Assembly (NCBI GenBank): GCA_001586965.3
Contig: LUCW03001524.1
Location: 124,001 to 188,000, forward strand
Reading direction: 5' to 3'
From: Sphaeroforma sirkka
Taxonomy: Eukaryota; Opisthokonta; Ichthyosporea; Ichthyophonida
DNA length: 64,000 nucleotides
Made by a program: the position numbers and the translations under genes. Below, one piece after another: positions 44,538-58,529 of this stretch; the stretch's first letter is position 1, and each line of letters opens with the position of its first letter. The notes under the pieces are model-generated. The model did no database searches. It was not told the DNA's origin and saw only the letters and a program-made list of their open reading frames with translations.

Positions 44538-45480
44538 TCAATCTTCAGGTGAGTAACACTGTTTGTATTTGAAATTTTGCCGATCGAGCATCCATTTTTT
44601 AGTTTCTGTATTTACAGAAGGTGGATATGTGAATGTGATACCTACCTCCTTTCCCATTTCAAAAGTTGTTGTACCATGATGATAAGAATTATAGGTCTGC
44701 GTTCTTCCCCATACAGAGAGAGTGAAGGCTAGGGTTGGAATACTAGGCGCAGAGGGAACAGCAGTAGGCAATTGTATTTGGTAATCATTAGCGTGATGAT
44801 GTAGTAGTTATTGTTTGTACTGGCAGTGGTTGTGAATTTGTAGTGTTGTTGTGAGTGGTGCTGTGAACTCCTTAAGTGAATGACCCGATACATGGTTTGG
44901 TATCTCGCTGAATACAATTAAGATGTAATGTATTCTCGCTGTATATAAGATAAATGACGGAGAACGTAACTTCGGACCCGTGATTTTCTAGTTGACTCAG
45001 AAATACCAACGGTTAGATCACTTGTTGCTACATAATTCATTACCAGGCCTGACCATATACCACATTAAAGTATTTGAATGATAAAGTCATTAGCTAATTT
45101 AAGCGGACATAAACTTGTGATTTCTATGTCGATTAACAGATTTCAATTTTGCTAAGTATAATTGACCTCAGCGCTGACTTGTAGCCCATAGCTTGGCAAT
45201 TGTTGCAGATAGAAGGTTACCAACGGTGCAATCACTGTTAACAATATGACCGTTAGTACCACAGCGACCACACCCTATGTCATACAAAATTTTGCTGCGT
45301 GGTTCATCGACCAATAGCAAAACTTGATAGGCGGCCGGGTGGTGGACACGCGCGATTTCAGTGTTCTCGAGTACATCACTTGTAGGAGTTAGTAGTGGTC
45401 CTTTCAAGTCGTTCCGTTCAGAGTTGGGCAGAGCCTCTGGCCACTGTCCCCTGTACGAGCTGCCTCGAGGACTGTAGAGA
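44538..45480 (-). other. Unidentified coding-like stretches
   Basis: Two minus-strand stretches have protein-like composition. At about 45480-45168 the frame includes ENTEIARVHHPAAYQVLLL and a CGRCGTNGHIVNSDC cluster (CX2CX4HX5C, one residue off the usual zinc knuckle). At 44771-44538 the frame includes SVWGRTQTYNSYHHGTTTF. They could be exons of a host gene or pieces of a retroelement gag. I recognise neither. Confidence 0.3.
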
Positions 45481-46493
45481 CTGGAAAGTAATCATCAGTA
45501 CTTTGGACCATATGTAGTGAGAATTCAGAATTGAGAAAACTCAATCTAATGCCCATAACCTGCTCCATTTATTAACAACCACTATAAGCTTGGTTGCTGA
45601 GGTGATAACTGTTTAATGTTGTTGAAATAGCAGAGAATATCACGGTAAGTAGTCTGGTCGAGACAATAAACTATAACGATCCCTCGTCAGCTGGAGGTTC
45701 TGTAGGAGAAACCAATAAATTTGGGAAAAGAATTGAAACTCGCATTTAGAGAATTTGATTGGGTAATTACAAAACGTACCCGTAAATCTGTATGTATATT
45801 TAGTGGCTTTCCCATGTAGGCTATGTACATTTAGAATATTTCCTCTTAAACCTAACTATTTAGTAAATACGCTTGTGGAGCTGTTGTACACAAATACAAT
45901 TCTTTTTAAACCGTTTTTGTAAGTTTGGGATCTAAAATCACTTTTTTTTTCAAGAGCCCCTTTCTTGAATTTTCGTCGATTTGGTTTCTTTAGTTTCTAG
46001 TGGTGTTTAGTTCAACACAATCCAATGGAAAGATTTAAATGTGTCCCACAATTAGTGAACTAGGTTTCACAACTCACAACGTTGTTTCCGTTGTTAGACA
46101 AGTCAATCAGAAGGTGCCAACTATGTATACCCTTGCGCTCAAAGTCCAGGCCGGCCCAAGAAATGAATGGCTCAAGGAACGTAGAGACATTTTTGTACGA
46201 CCACGAGACGATACAATATTTTTTAACAGACATTATACAGCAATTTTTTATCTATTGTAGAATAGAACAAACATTGCTACCAATGGCAGACAACGAAATA
46301 ACAGTGGCAGCGAAATAAAAACGTCGATTGCAGTTTGAAATTGTTAACACTTTTGTTGTTTACCACCGTTTGCGACTGTTTTTCGTATATTGTATTATAA
46401 AAATAGATAGGATAGCTTCCTGAGCATTTCCAGTGCAACAGTTCTAGTGTGTGATTAGTTATTATAATAGCAAAGTCTACGATAGTCGGTAGT

Positions 46494-46664
46494 ATGTCAA
46501 GTAGTGATGATGATGAGTTCTACAGGGAAGTGCCAATGTATAGTCCACCCAGTGCACACAATACACAACACAGTGTACGTAGTACGTTCCAATCAAAACT
46601 TTCAGCTTCGGGCCTTCAGGCAATGGCTATAGCGCAACCTGGCAAAAAAAAAAGAAAAATTGGT
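46494..46664 (+). CDS. Gene-like first exon, unknown protein
   Basis: ATG at 46494 opens 56 codons (MSSSDDDEFYREVPMYSPPS...) ending in a Lys/Arg cluster (PGKKKRKI), directly followed by GTAAGT, a consensus donor at 46664-46669. The acidic start, the Ser/Gln-rich middle and the KKKRK nuclear-localisation-like signal look like the N-terminus of a nuclear protein. No matching second exon was found before the copia element at 47814, so this could be a truncated gene or the first exon of a transposon gene. Confidence 0.4.
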
Positions 46665-47204
46665 AAGTAGAAGTTCAAAGCTAGGCAATCAGCTATGAAA
46701 GGGCAAATAGCAGAGCACAGAGACTAGTAGCGAGCACTACAAATTCAAACGATTCACAAATTCATGGCGTAAACGATGCATGCCGTTGGTACAAACTATA
46801 CACGCATTCACGATAGTAGTTTGAGTAGACTCGTACGGATCGGGCCAGAGAAAGGGAACCTTATTATATAAAACGATAACAGAAGAGATAAAGACACACA
46901 AAGTACACGCATATGCAAGCACATAATCAAACATATACACTACTGCACACATACGCACCATTGTGAGCACTGCGGTAAAAAATAAAAATGCAATGGGATG
47001 GAGAGCTAGGGTTTTCTGCACCAACGTGCTGTTTCTGGTTTCTTTCAAAGTTATTTTATTAGTAACTACAATTGGACGATTGTTTTGAGGCACGAAATGA
47101 GATTGAAATGAGATATCATGCATTCATGGATGAAATGGACTTTTGAACTTATTTACTGACCAAATAAATCTTGACCGAAGTAGATAACTTTTAGTGCGGA
47201 GCTA

Positions 47205-47285
47205 TATAGACAATAGTCTCAGTCTTAAATCCCCCAATCTTCTGCTCAATACCGAGGGCTGAAGCTAAACTTAGTTAACCTTGTA
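47205..47285. repeat. LTR-like block, copy 2 of 2
   Basis: Same family and orientation as 38205-38290, about 9 kb away. It shares accgagggctgaagctaaac and flanking similarity. Confidence 0.5.
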
Positions 47286-47424
47286 CAATTTGATTTTTAC
47301 AAAAACGTATTTCTTTCAACGTAAACGGTCAGCCTGGCTAGTTCGACTTTTACATTAGCGTATCAAATTCTATTGTTGGCTAGTTGTGCGATCAACCAGT
47401 GGTGCGGACAAAGTACCCTGAACG

Positions 47425-47545
47425 AAGATTTCAGGACCAGACCAGAGAACTGAACCTATAAGAGGATTCCCGGACGGGACTAAAGGACCGGATCTAAGAA
47501 AATTGTTTCGGGACCGGATCAAGGGACCGGACCATATAGTGGATT
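47425..47545. repeat. Short repeats of gggaccggatc
   Basis: GGACCGGATC/GGACCAGACC words occur about six times in 120 bases. Origin unknown. Confidence 0.5.
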
Positions 47546-47813
47546 AGAGGATTTAGTGAGCGAGAAGATGACTCGTCGTACATCATAATTTAGTAACTAG
47601 AAGATCAAAATCATAGATACGGGGGTTTCACAATGATCCATTGTTAGAGAAAATCTAGTCCCACATAGGAACGTGATCAATTGATACAGCAGGCGCGCCG
47701 TATACAACTGCACTTCTGACTGAGATCACTCATTCAGACTAACACTCTTTACTAAAGCGTTACTCGATTTCAACTACATTATTAAGTGACCGAACTACTG
47801 TATTTATTACACT

Positions 47814-48160
<347 letters not shown>

Positions 48161-48171
48161 GGTTATGGGCC
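48161..48171 (+). promoter_or_regulatory. Primer-binding site, initiator tRNA-Met anticodon type
   Basis: GGTTATGGGCC directly after the 5' LTR is complementary to GGCCCATAACC, the anticodon arm of eukaryotic initiator tRNA-Met. Drosophila copia is known to prime from this half-tRNA region. Confidence 0.7.
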
Positions 48172-51100
48172 TATTTTACACACGATAGCAAGTCAATACA
48201 CATTCAACCACACATCCTCATTCCATCTTACGCCATACACACACATTTGCTTACATCAGCAAACACTACGCACGCAGTTGCTTACATCGGTTACCTTACA
48301 TACACACTCGCAATCGCACGACACGCCTCACTTGTAAGTTTTAGATCTCTACACGTTAGTGGTACAATCTCTAAACCACATGAAGGAGACTCCGAAAATC
48401 GTCCGCTGGCCTACTCGCTTCGACACTCTAGAGGACGCACTATCATTCACACGTGACTAATGGCCTCAATGTCCCGTCTACAGCAATCTTGCATGTGCTA
48501 ATATACACTTAATCGCAATCGGTAAATCCGTCAACGAAATACGTATAGACTGCCAGGAAGTATATGCCTCCAGAACCACAGCCTTGGCATATCGGACATT
48601 TGCTACAACGATCTGTACCACGCACGTGAACACATTCAAGATTTACAGACTGAGCTCGACGGTTTCAAACGCCATAATGTGCAACTTGGAGAAGAATAAA
48701 CTACTCCTCGATAAACACGAAACACTCCGAGCAGAACACGCGCAACTCTCCGACCGTCTTGCAAAGGCTTAATCACATCTCTGCAAACAAACAGTTCAAT
48801 CGACGGACAATCTTAGTGCTCTTCAGGCTGAGCTTGATTCCACGCGCATAGAACTCCATGATAAACTTGACATCATCGATCATCCAGAGCGTGCAACCAA
48901 GCCAAAACCAGCCACGTATGCCGACAAGTATATCACTGCCGATGATCCCGGTGTTGCGCTTTCAGAGTGCCCAAAATACAAAGAGGTGTACAAGCGCACT
49001 AAATTGGAGACTTGGGAAAACTTCGGACCTTGGATAATGAGACTCAAGATTGAGCTCGCACATTATGGTGTTCTTCATCGCCTCCACCCTGCCTCTGACG
49101 AGATATGTGGTCCCGACACACTAGCCGATTCTCGATGCCGTCGTATTATGATCGACTCTATTAAGGAGGAACTCATTCACACTGTATACAAAAATCACTA
49201 CTATAAGTCGCCTTCCGAATTCTTTACCTATATCTGCATCACAAACAACACTGGTAGTCACGGGCGCTTCTGGGACAGCATACAACGCCTTTTCAACTTT
49301 AAGGCATCAGGTACCACAGAAAAGACCATGCAGGCTTCGGAGGAAATTTGCCAAGGCCTTCTCGATGTTAGCGAAGTTATTCCGGATAAATGCCTTATCT
49401 GTGCTCTACTTTATAGTCTAGGCAACGAATACCAACTCCTCCGTTCCAATGTCTTCAATCTCGACACCGATAAACCAGATGTCAACGAGGTCTATCGCAT
49501 GACTCTTAAACTCGAAGGTGACCACCAAATCTCCGCACGTAATACTTCCACAGGCAGCAACGTGATCACCAAGAAAGATTCGAATGAAACAAAGGACAAA
49601 CGTTCACCTTGTGAGATCACATGCCCGTTATGTAAAGACATCGATCATGGTAGATCAATCTGCCCAGATGCAGTTCCGAGGATCACATCGGCAAGAAATG
49701 TCCCGTCGACCGTGCGACTCTCTTATGTAGCAAATGTGACAACAGAACAGGATACTACGATGCAGCCTGCATCAAGAACAACTGAAGATACGGGGCCCTA
49801 TCCACAGGTACTCAAAACTGTAAATAGTTCCACAACACCCTGCCCTACTACTCCAGACGATCTCCCTGAGTACCACTATAAGCTTAATATACTCAATGCT
49901 ACCTCACAAGGGCCCGTACAAACGTTACCCCTTACTGCTTCACTTATCGACTCCGGAGTAATTCCTTACTCAACGCGGTGTGCTCCCAGGCCTTGGTCTC
50001 GTCCTTATTATGCCAACCGCGACTCAAAATATTTTATCCGTACAATTACTACAACGACACAATTATGGCATATATTTTCCGCCGGAACCGAATGCCTCCG
50101 TTCCCACCAAGTGTCACATACTCTATAACGACGAAGTCTTACATCGTATCCCGACCCGCAATGGCCAATATATAGCGGCCAGCTTCACAGCTAGCACCAT
50201 TCAGCACTGGCATGACCGATTAGGACATCGATCCGACACATCATAATCGCTGTCTCTCAAAGCAACATCACGCCTACCCCTTTACCCAAGCCTTCGCACG
50301 ATGACTGGATGTTTGATCCTGTTCTCGTTAAAAAACACGTCACTGATGTCTTCGGTGCAACAGACATCGATCTCTTTGCACAGAAACACAATGCACAGGT
50401 TCCTATCTATTGTAGCCTGGAACAAGATGCACCATTGCATGACGCCTTCAGACAGTCATGGCATCAACCCAACACACATCTTACGACAATATACCTTTCC
50501 GTATCAAAATATGGCGCGAAGCACTTCTCAAGCTTGAGAAGGAAGATGGCCTCATTACAATAGGGTTTCCACTTCAGCCTAACACACGAACGACAACCAG
50601 ACGAAACTTCAGTTACACACACACGTAGAGGTCATCGAAACCACCGGCGATATATTCAATCTGGCACTGAGATTACCGGACCACCTAAGTGGCGACATAT
50701 CTGCATTGCTCGAATGGGCAGTACTAAACACGCAGTTCCACCAACAACAGAACTTCTAGACACCGAGGCCAAATGCACATATCGTCCGCGCACACTTACC
50801 TTCTGCCACCTCTGTACGCGGCAAGATGCGCAGACGTCCAGTGTCATGACAAACAGGACGAGAATACTTTGCCACCAGTTGACACTGTCTTTCATGACCT
50901 ACACACGGGTTTACCTACTTCCCCGACTGGCTATACATGCAACATCAAATATGTCGATGCTAATAGTGGACAACCTTTCGTATATCCACCCAAACACAAA
51001 GACGATGCCAGTGCAACATTAAACCTCTTCTACACCGACATAGGCAAAGACTACCTCGCAAATCTCCGAGTGGTGGCGAATTTGTCTCCAAGGAATTCAC

Positions 51101-52109
51101 CCATATCAACACACTCCAGCACGTTAAGGCCACATATGTACCTACGAATACATCCCAACTACATGGCCTAGTAGAACGAACCAATGCATCTATTCATGGC
51201 CTCATGCTGTCAATAGTGAAGAGGGCAGGGATACCGGATTGCATGTGAGTCGAAGCACTCCAATATGCTATCCTCGAAACGTCGGTACACTTGAACAAAC
51301 ACAATAAGGACAACAAATCCTCTTGGGAGGTTTTCTACGGCAGCAAGCCTAGGGGTTTAAACCCTAAACCCTAAAAACCACCGCCTCAAACACATGCACG
51401 TTTTTTGTTGCTATGTTGCGTTTATCAATCAATCACGTGCCGACAAGATGGATGACAAAGTGGACATAGGCATATACCTTGGCCATAACCGGCAGTCCAA
51501 GTGATACGATGAGTGCAAGATTTTGCATATGATAAGAACTGCCACTCACGCAATGTTAAGTTTCATTACCAAGTCTTCCCTACATGGATAATGGTTGGCA
51601 TCACACCCGTACCACACTTTGCCACCGACAACAAGGGCATTCTCACCATTCGCGAACTCACATTAGCATTACACCGGGAGAATAGACTGCCCACTTCCGA
51701 CGTACCTACTACAGTTTATGTCAGCACTCAGAGTGCACCCGTTACCACCACTCCTTCCACACCCATTACCCAAACACAACAAGCAGGCACACTTAATGAT
51801 CCACCTCACACCCCGCCGCTCATACATTGCCTCCTACTCCACATACGGACACAGACCGTCCTGCGTTACTTCCGACCCCCGCTTCCAGCCCTTCGCCAGC
51901 CTTAGAAGACACGATCAACGACTCACTTCGCACACATATCGACAGGCACCCTACCTCTCGCGCTTTACGGGGATTTTTACTCTCACCTCACAATAACTCA
52001 GGCATACTCACTGAACCCACCCTACCCAATAACATGCGCATGACACGACAACGAGCACGACAACTAACGGAATACAATACCACTAACCACTTGGGCAACA
52101 CTCACAACA

Positions 52110-52696
52110 TGCTAGAGTGCAATGTTGTAGACTTTAAATAAAGTGCAAATGTATATATATATATTTTTCTGTCCTCACCTTTGGTTTTATATCTGAGATG
52201 TTTGAGCTAGTATTCAGCCGCTTGGGCTGGCCAGGGTAAAAACTCATGGGGTTAGTATGAAAAACCTTATGCGGAATACTTTAATACTTCGATGCTTTTC
52301 TATTTCAACTTTTCTGCAACTAAATCTCACGCTGATCACAGGATGCCTTTCCGCAATAGGTTGTGACTCACATAGAACCGCAGATATTATTAGAATGTTG
52401 CGATTGACAGGCTAAATCCACTCTCAGGAATCGGTTGAGAAACTTAATCCGCACTCGGAAGTCGGTTAAGTAATAAATCAACTCTTGAGAGTAATTTGAG
52501 CAACTTGATTAGCTCTTGGGAGTGAGCTAACTCTGATGACTCAGCTCTCGGAAGTGAGCTCACTCTGATGATTTAGCTCTCGGGAGTGAGCTAACTCTGA
52601 TGACTTAGCTCTCGGGAGTGAGCTAAATCTGATGACTTCCATTGATCAAGGATGGTTTCTTGCTGTAAAATCTGGCATGAGACCTGTAGTCTCTCA
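52110..52696 (-). mobile_element. Solo LTR, family S, copy 2, nested in the copia element
   Basis: Reverse complement of the repeat at 41402-41950. TG...CA ends, with CAACA immediately on both sides (52105-52109 and 52697-52701), a clean 5-bp target duplication. It interrupts the copia linker region. The internal 32-bp repeats (agctctcgggagtgagctaa...) number one or two more than in copy 1. Confidence 0.88.
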
Positions 52697-52789
52697 CAAC
52701 AACACTGTCACTACTCGTCTTCTAGGGGAGTCACACCTACTCGATACAGAATACGATACAGCTGTCGATGTTGCAACACTCTGACTTCA

Positions 52790-52918
52790 AGGGGAAACAA
52801 CAGCGCACACTGACCTCACCACACCTCTTCCGCATCGCCCGACAGTTCCAGGGGAGTCAACAGCACACCATGACCTCACCACACCTCTTCCACCTCGCCC
52901 GACAGTTCCAGGGAGCAT
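52790..52918 (+). repeat. Two copies of a roughly 65-bp Pro/Thr-coding repeat
   Basis: Two units share gacctcaccacacctcttcc and gcccgacagttccagggg, inside the copia linker region to the right of the solo LTR. Confidence 0.75.
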
Positions 52919-55481
52919 GATACACCTCACGATACCACCGCTCCATCCATCGGACTAAACTCATCTCAGACGCGCCCTCCACACCACTCTGCAAAAGTAT
53001 CATGGGCGTCCGACCTAAAAACTACAGGAATTCTTTCGATGATGCAACCAGCTACAATGCATCTGTCCCACCAATCACACGAATCTGGCATAAGAACTCA
53101 GCCTGAAACATTAGATCGCCAACAAGAAACGCGAAAACAACAAAACCACGCGGATGCAAACCAGCAAGTACAATTGCATACTGTCCCACCAATGACTAAT
53201 GACTCATTTAGCATCAGTCACGTACAGAATATGAATTAGTCAGTAGCTGGCACATATTTTTTTGTTATAAGTATAACAATTGAAAGACAATGCGAACAGA
53301 GAATCGAATTAGTCATCAAATTGAACGATTTAGATTATCCGAACGATTTAGATTGAATTGAACGATTTAGATTGGATTAACGACGTGTGGACGACGAGGA
53401 TGAAGAAAGAATCTACTAATACGAGTGAACCCGAAGAGCGAACATTCCAATCAAGCAGAACATTAACCAGGGTCAACAAGGAAAGTCTCACGACGATCAA
53501 ATGACGAAATCAGACAATCAGTCAGAATCCACAGATAAGTAGTCATGTGTGAGTACAAGTAGGAAGGTTGTTTTCAGTGTGAGACAAGTACAAATCGTAT
53601 TGCAAGCTAATGAGCTTAAATTGTATTTAAGAAGTTGTTAGAAGAAGTTCTTTAGGATCCACAGTAGGGTAGTAGAGATGGGAGATGTACATGGTTAGTA
53701 CCGACTCGTTAGTTAGTACGATGACGCAAAGAATCAGCGGCATACTAGATTATTTTACAAAAGTTTTCAGAATGGGATATTAGGAAGCATACAGAGACAC
53801 AAGTAAGCACCTGTGAGTTATTAGGAGCATATAAGGGTGGGGGCGCACATAACACGAACGATGCAAGTAAATACAAGGTTAAATTGTGAAAATGATATGC
53901 GAACACACTCAAATCACTAGAACTTCCAGATAAATCAGGTCAACGGAGAGGATCAACAGTATGCACAGAAGGTGTGGTTGACGGCAGCTTAGTTTAGGAG
54001 TGCAATAACGAGCAATCGTTCTTAGATCAAGAAGCATATTCCAACAACCGCAACAGCACATGACAAGGACATCACGGGTAAGAAGAGTAAAAAGAGGAGC
54101 GATGAGGGAAGTTCCCAACAGGGTCCTGCGAATAGGCCGTCATTAGGCCGGAGTAAGAGCTGGCGAGGAGTAGAACAAGAAGTGGCTCCGACTAATGAGG
54201 CACTCAACCATATGTTAATGTGGGATGAAGAGTAAGACAGCTGGTAGTGTTAGAGTATATAGACTATCCACACTACTTATGTTAGTGTAGGAAATAAAAC
54301 AGTCACGAGGGAACCCACGAGTTCCTCGGAGATCGATGTCGAGACGTTATGTGTTTGAAGGATGAAATTTAATAGAAAATGGATATTTATATTCAGTACT
54401 CTATCAGTTCATTCGCACACATTTCTAGTTCTCCATTGACAAACAACTCACCAACCATGTCCTACCCCCCGCCAAAGTCGTAGACAGCAACTCTTGAATC
54501 CTGAGCGCCGCAAGGAAGATGATATCGACCGACGTGGAACTAAACGTCGTCAGTCCCATACGGAACGCTCCGCTCCGCACTCAGGTCAGGCACTGGAGGG
54601 GCAACAACAGACACATCTTGGGGCTCCACACATTATTTCCGCGGACGACAAGCAGCCACCAACAGCAAACAAAAAATGGACCTGCACAATCTGACGAGGA
54701 TGTCATATTCGAGGGTGAGACCAAGGAAGTACCCAACCTGCGTGCGGACAGTAGTCAGACTTTTATTGGTGAACAGGTAGCCAGTGAAGGGCTGTCCCTC
54801 GTTCGTCTCGGGATACTCCAGGGGCCTTATTTCCCAGTAATGACCCACCACGCCTCCCACCTAACAAGCGGAAGCGTCACCGGAACCGTACCAACAACAA
54901 GGAAACGGCACGGGAACAATCGTCAGCTCAGAAACTCACGGAGCTGATGACACAACAGCAGTCTCTCTTGAAAAAATACGAACAGAGGTTACAGCGCATA
55001 AACGCCGGACGAACTACAATAGGGCCGGCCGCTAAGGAGAGTTCTTCTGACGCACACGAACGGGTACAGGCAGTACCAGAGGACGAAGACAACCCTACCT
55101 TCCGAATTCAAGGCTGTGAGCGTCCGTTTTATGGACTTGGGTACAAATCACCAGGGTCAGAGGACAGTTCAACCGAGGAGGATGATACTCTGTCTGCCAG
55201 TGAGAACACACCAACTTTTTTCAAGACAGTTCTCAAGGTAAGCAGGCACATGAACACAAGTATTAGCCAGACAGAATCCTCAAGGTAAGCAGGCGGTGAA
55301 GAATAGACAGGACCGGACCGATTAAGTACGAACCTGCGCCAACAACAGCAACGTCAGTGGGGCGAGAAAGAAGCGCCCAGTGAATATGTACAGACACATA
55401 AACGATAAACGAGAGAAGGAGACAACAGTGCCTCCGCCCACACCGGCTAGTATCGAGAAAAGGCGACAGGCGCTACACACC

Positions 55482-55710
55482 ACGGATACTACAGTTAAGT
55501 GACGAGCTATGCCAAGCAATCGAGGAGAATAACACGGCTCGAGCTGAAGCTCTTCGGGGCGTGATTGAGAACACTCGAGCAAGAGAAGGAGACAACACAT
55601 TAGAGTCCTACACGCACGGATACTACAGTTAAGTGACGACTATGCCAAGTCGAGGAGACGGCTCGAGCTGAAGCTCTTCGGGGCGTGATTGAGACACTTC
55701 GAGCTACATT
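55482..55710 (+). repeat. Local duplication in the gypsy gag region
   Basis: Two blocks share ggatactacagttaagtgac and ggctcgagctgaagctcttc, with small differences between them. It is a partial tandem duplication of about 130 bp. Confidence 0.8.
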
Positions 55711-58529
55711 AGAGTCCCGACCGGTAGAGAAGCGTCCCGTACCTTCACCACGTACGTGGCCTGATTGGCCGTCGAACAGATACTACCTACATGATATCAT
55801 GGAACGGGACACAAGAGGGGGCTCTCCTCGAGGCGTTCAAGAACGCACAAATCGCAGGGCTGGACGAGAGTTGGAACCCATGGTTTCATAAGGTACTATC
55901 TTACTTCAAGGCGGAGAAGTCAACGCTGGACTACATCCGCGACAACTCTGAACGGTTGAAGACATGCACACCTCAACTACAGATCGAACAGATCTGTTCG
56001 CACGAAACACAAGCCACTGTCGATCCCGCGTTTCGCAAGTTAGCCAAGGGCCAAAGTCGGAACATGCACACTCCTCTTATGGAACAAATGACACAGCTCA
56101 TGGAGAACCACAGGAGGGCACGTGAACGGTGCCAGACAGATGCCGACTTCCAACAGAATTTAGTGAACCACTGCATTGTACAACTGTTAGAAGAAGCTCT
56201 CAACGGCCGTACGTATGAACGTACTCTACAGTTGCATCCCAAATGGCAACTGATGGAGACACACGAGCTTATACAGCTGTTGAGCCCTGACATTCAGGAT
56301 GCACAGCAACGTACGGCAGCACGTTTCCAGGGTCGCAACAACCGCGAGGGCCGACGACCAATGGAAGTCGCGACCACACCAATAGCCGCCCCAACCTACA
56401 GACGAGTAGACGACAAACGCAGAATTGGACTCAACGGCCCCAACCTACGGTACCAACGACTTGTGCGGGGTGCCAGGCACAGGCGCCACCAGGTGGTGGT
56501 AGGCACATCCCACGGTGTCATCATTTCAGGGCGTCGCAAGCGGTGAGCGCAGAGGGTCGGGCAAGGCTATACGACAACAACCGTCCTTTGAGGGACGTAC
56601 AATCGGTACACAGACCGTCCACAACGTCAACCGCAGGACAGGGGCAGAATACATCCCAGACTAGAGACGTAGTTACAATACGTCCGACGCCTCAAGTACA
56701 GGTGAATGCGATTACACAGGACGAAGACTTGGCTCCACCATCGGAAGCTACAGAGATTCATATCAACACGATCCTTTACGAAGACTTCGAGCACATGACG
56801 TCAACACCAAACCACACCTATGAGACGTGGGAGTCGGTAGCCGATCATGCATGAGAGGTGAGGGTGTCTGAGTCGGATAGGAGCTTCATATTTGTTACCA
56901 CGATTGGAGCAGTGATGGCAATACAAGACCCATTGCTGACGTCAGACAACCGAGTCTATATTCAAGTACAAATCAACGGACGTACGTTCAAAGCCTTGAT
57001 AGACACGGGAGCAAATAGAAGTTGTATCTCACAGACATCCGCAGACCTCCTTGGCCGACCAATAACTCCGGCACCACCTGGGTCATTTATATATTTAGCT
57101 GACAAGGCGGTGCGAACTCCTCGACTGGGGACGACGGAAGTGGTACCTATAAGGTACGGTCAGATGCAGAGGGTCAACCGGCGTTTGCACAAGCGAGTCC
57201 GGCGGAGAAACAGCGTCGTACGCAACTCACGCAAGCGCAACACGAACAAGGACATCATGGGGCGGCGGACACAGTCCAACAACTTCGTCAGAACGGTCAC
57301 ATTTGGCCAGGGGCACTTGAGTTAGCCACAGAAGTTAAGCGGCAATGTGGCACATGTTTGGGACAGGACACACTTCGTAAAGGTTTCCACCCGATGATTA
57401 GCATCGATGCACGCTACCCGTGGGACCATATTCAAGTGGACTACATCCCGATGCCACTGGAGTCCAGACGCAAGAACAATTATATTCTTCACGTCTTAGA
57501 CATCGCCACAGGCTATTCTATCCTTCGAGCCACACCGGACAAGACAAAGGAAACCACGACACAGACACTCATAGAGATTTTTTTGGCGAACATGGTTTCC
57601 CCGTAAAATCAAACAGACATGGGGAAGGAGTTCACCAACAAGTTAGTGGAGCTTCTGGTCCAGGAAGTGGGGATGCTACATAAGGTGTCTCCACCATATC
57701 GACCCCAAGTGCTGGGCGCGGCAGAACGACGTCACAAGGAGATTACACGTTCTATTCGACAATGCTGTGAGGCAGTTCCCCTTCGATGGGACGAACGCCT
57801 TCCGTTTACGATGCTATACCAGAACCTTCGGATATCCCGTCGCCATAAGAGTGCACCGTTTAGCGTATACTTTGGCCGCCGCCATGTTCCGTTCGCCGAT
57901 TTCACGGACGAGTTACCGGATTCTCAGCCGATGACGAATGACACCTGGGCACAACGATTAGACCAGTTACAGGACACTATATTGCCGACCCTCCACCACA
58001 TTACCAAGAAGTATACAGGCAAGCTTACGACGACATTTGACCGCCTGCATGCTCACGACTTGGTACATTTCGACGAAGGAAATGTGGTCATGGTACGATC
58101 AGAAGGCCGAACAACGAAGGCTATGCGGCCATTGTTTGGACCATATGTAGTCAAAGCTAGACACGGCCAACGCTACGAGTTAGCGAACAAGGATGGTTCC
58201 GCCCCACCAGAATTCAAGACCAAACCGGTACGGGTGGAACTCCTCCGTTTAGTGCATAGACGCACAGACCCACCAATTAACGAAGACTTATGGACCGAAG
58301 GAGGGGTTGAGTTTCGCCATATTATCACACATCGTACGAATGATGAGACGGGGAAATTAGAATACCTGGTGAGATGGCGAGAAGGCGAACCAATGTGGGA
58401 AACAGCAGAAGCTTTTGATGATGCCAACGATATCGCGGCCTACCACAAAGCTTCGCAGACACGGACACGTAAGCGCCAACGTGCACAGTTCTAATACTTT
58501 ATCTTCAATATATCTTTGTTCTCGGATAT

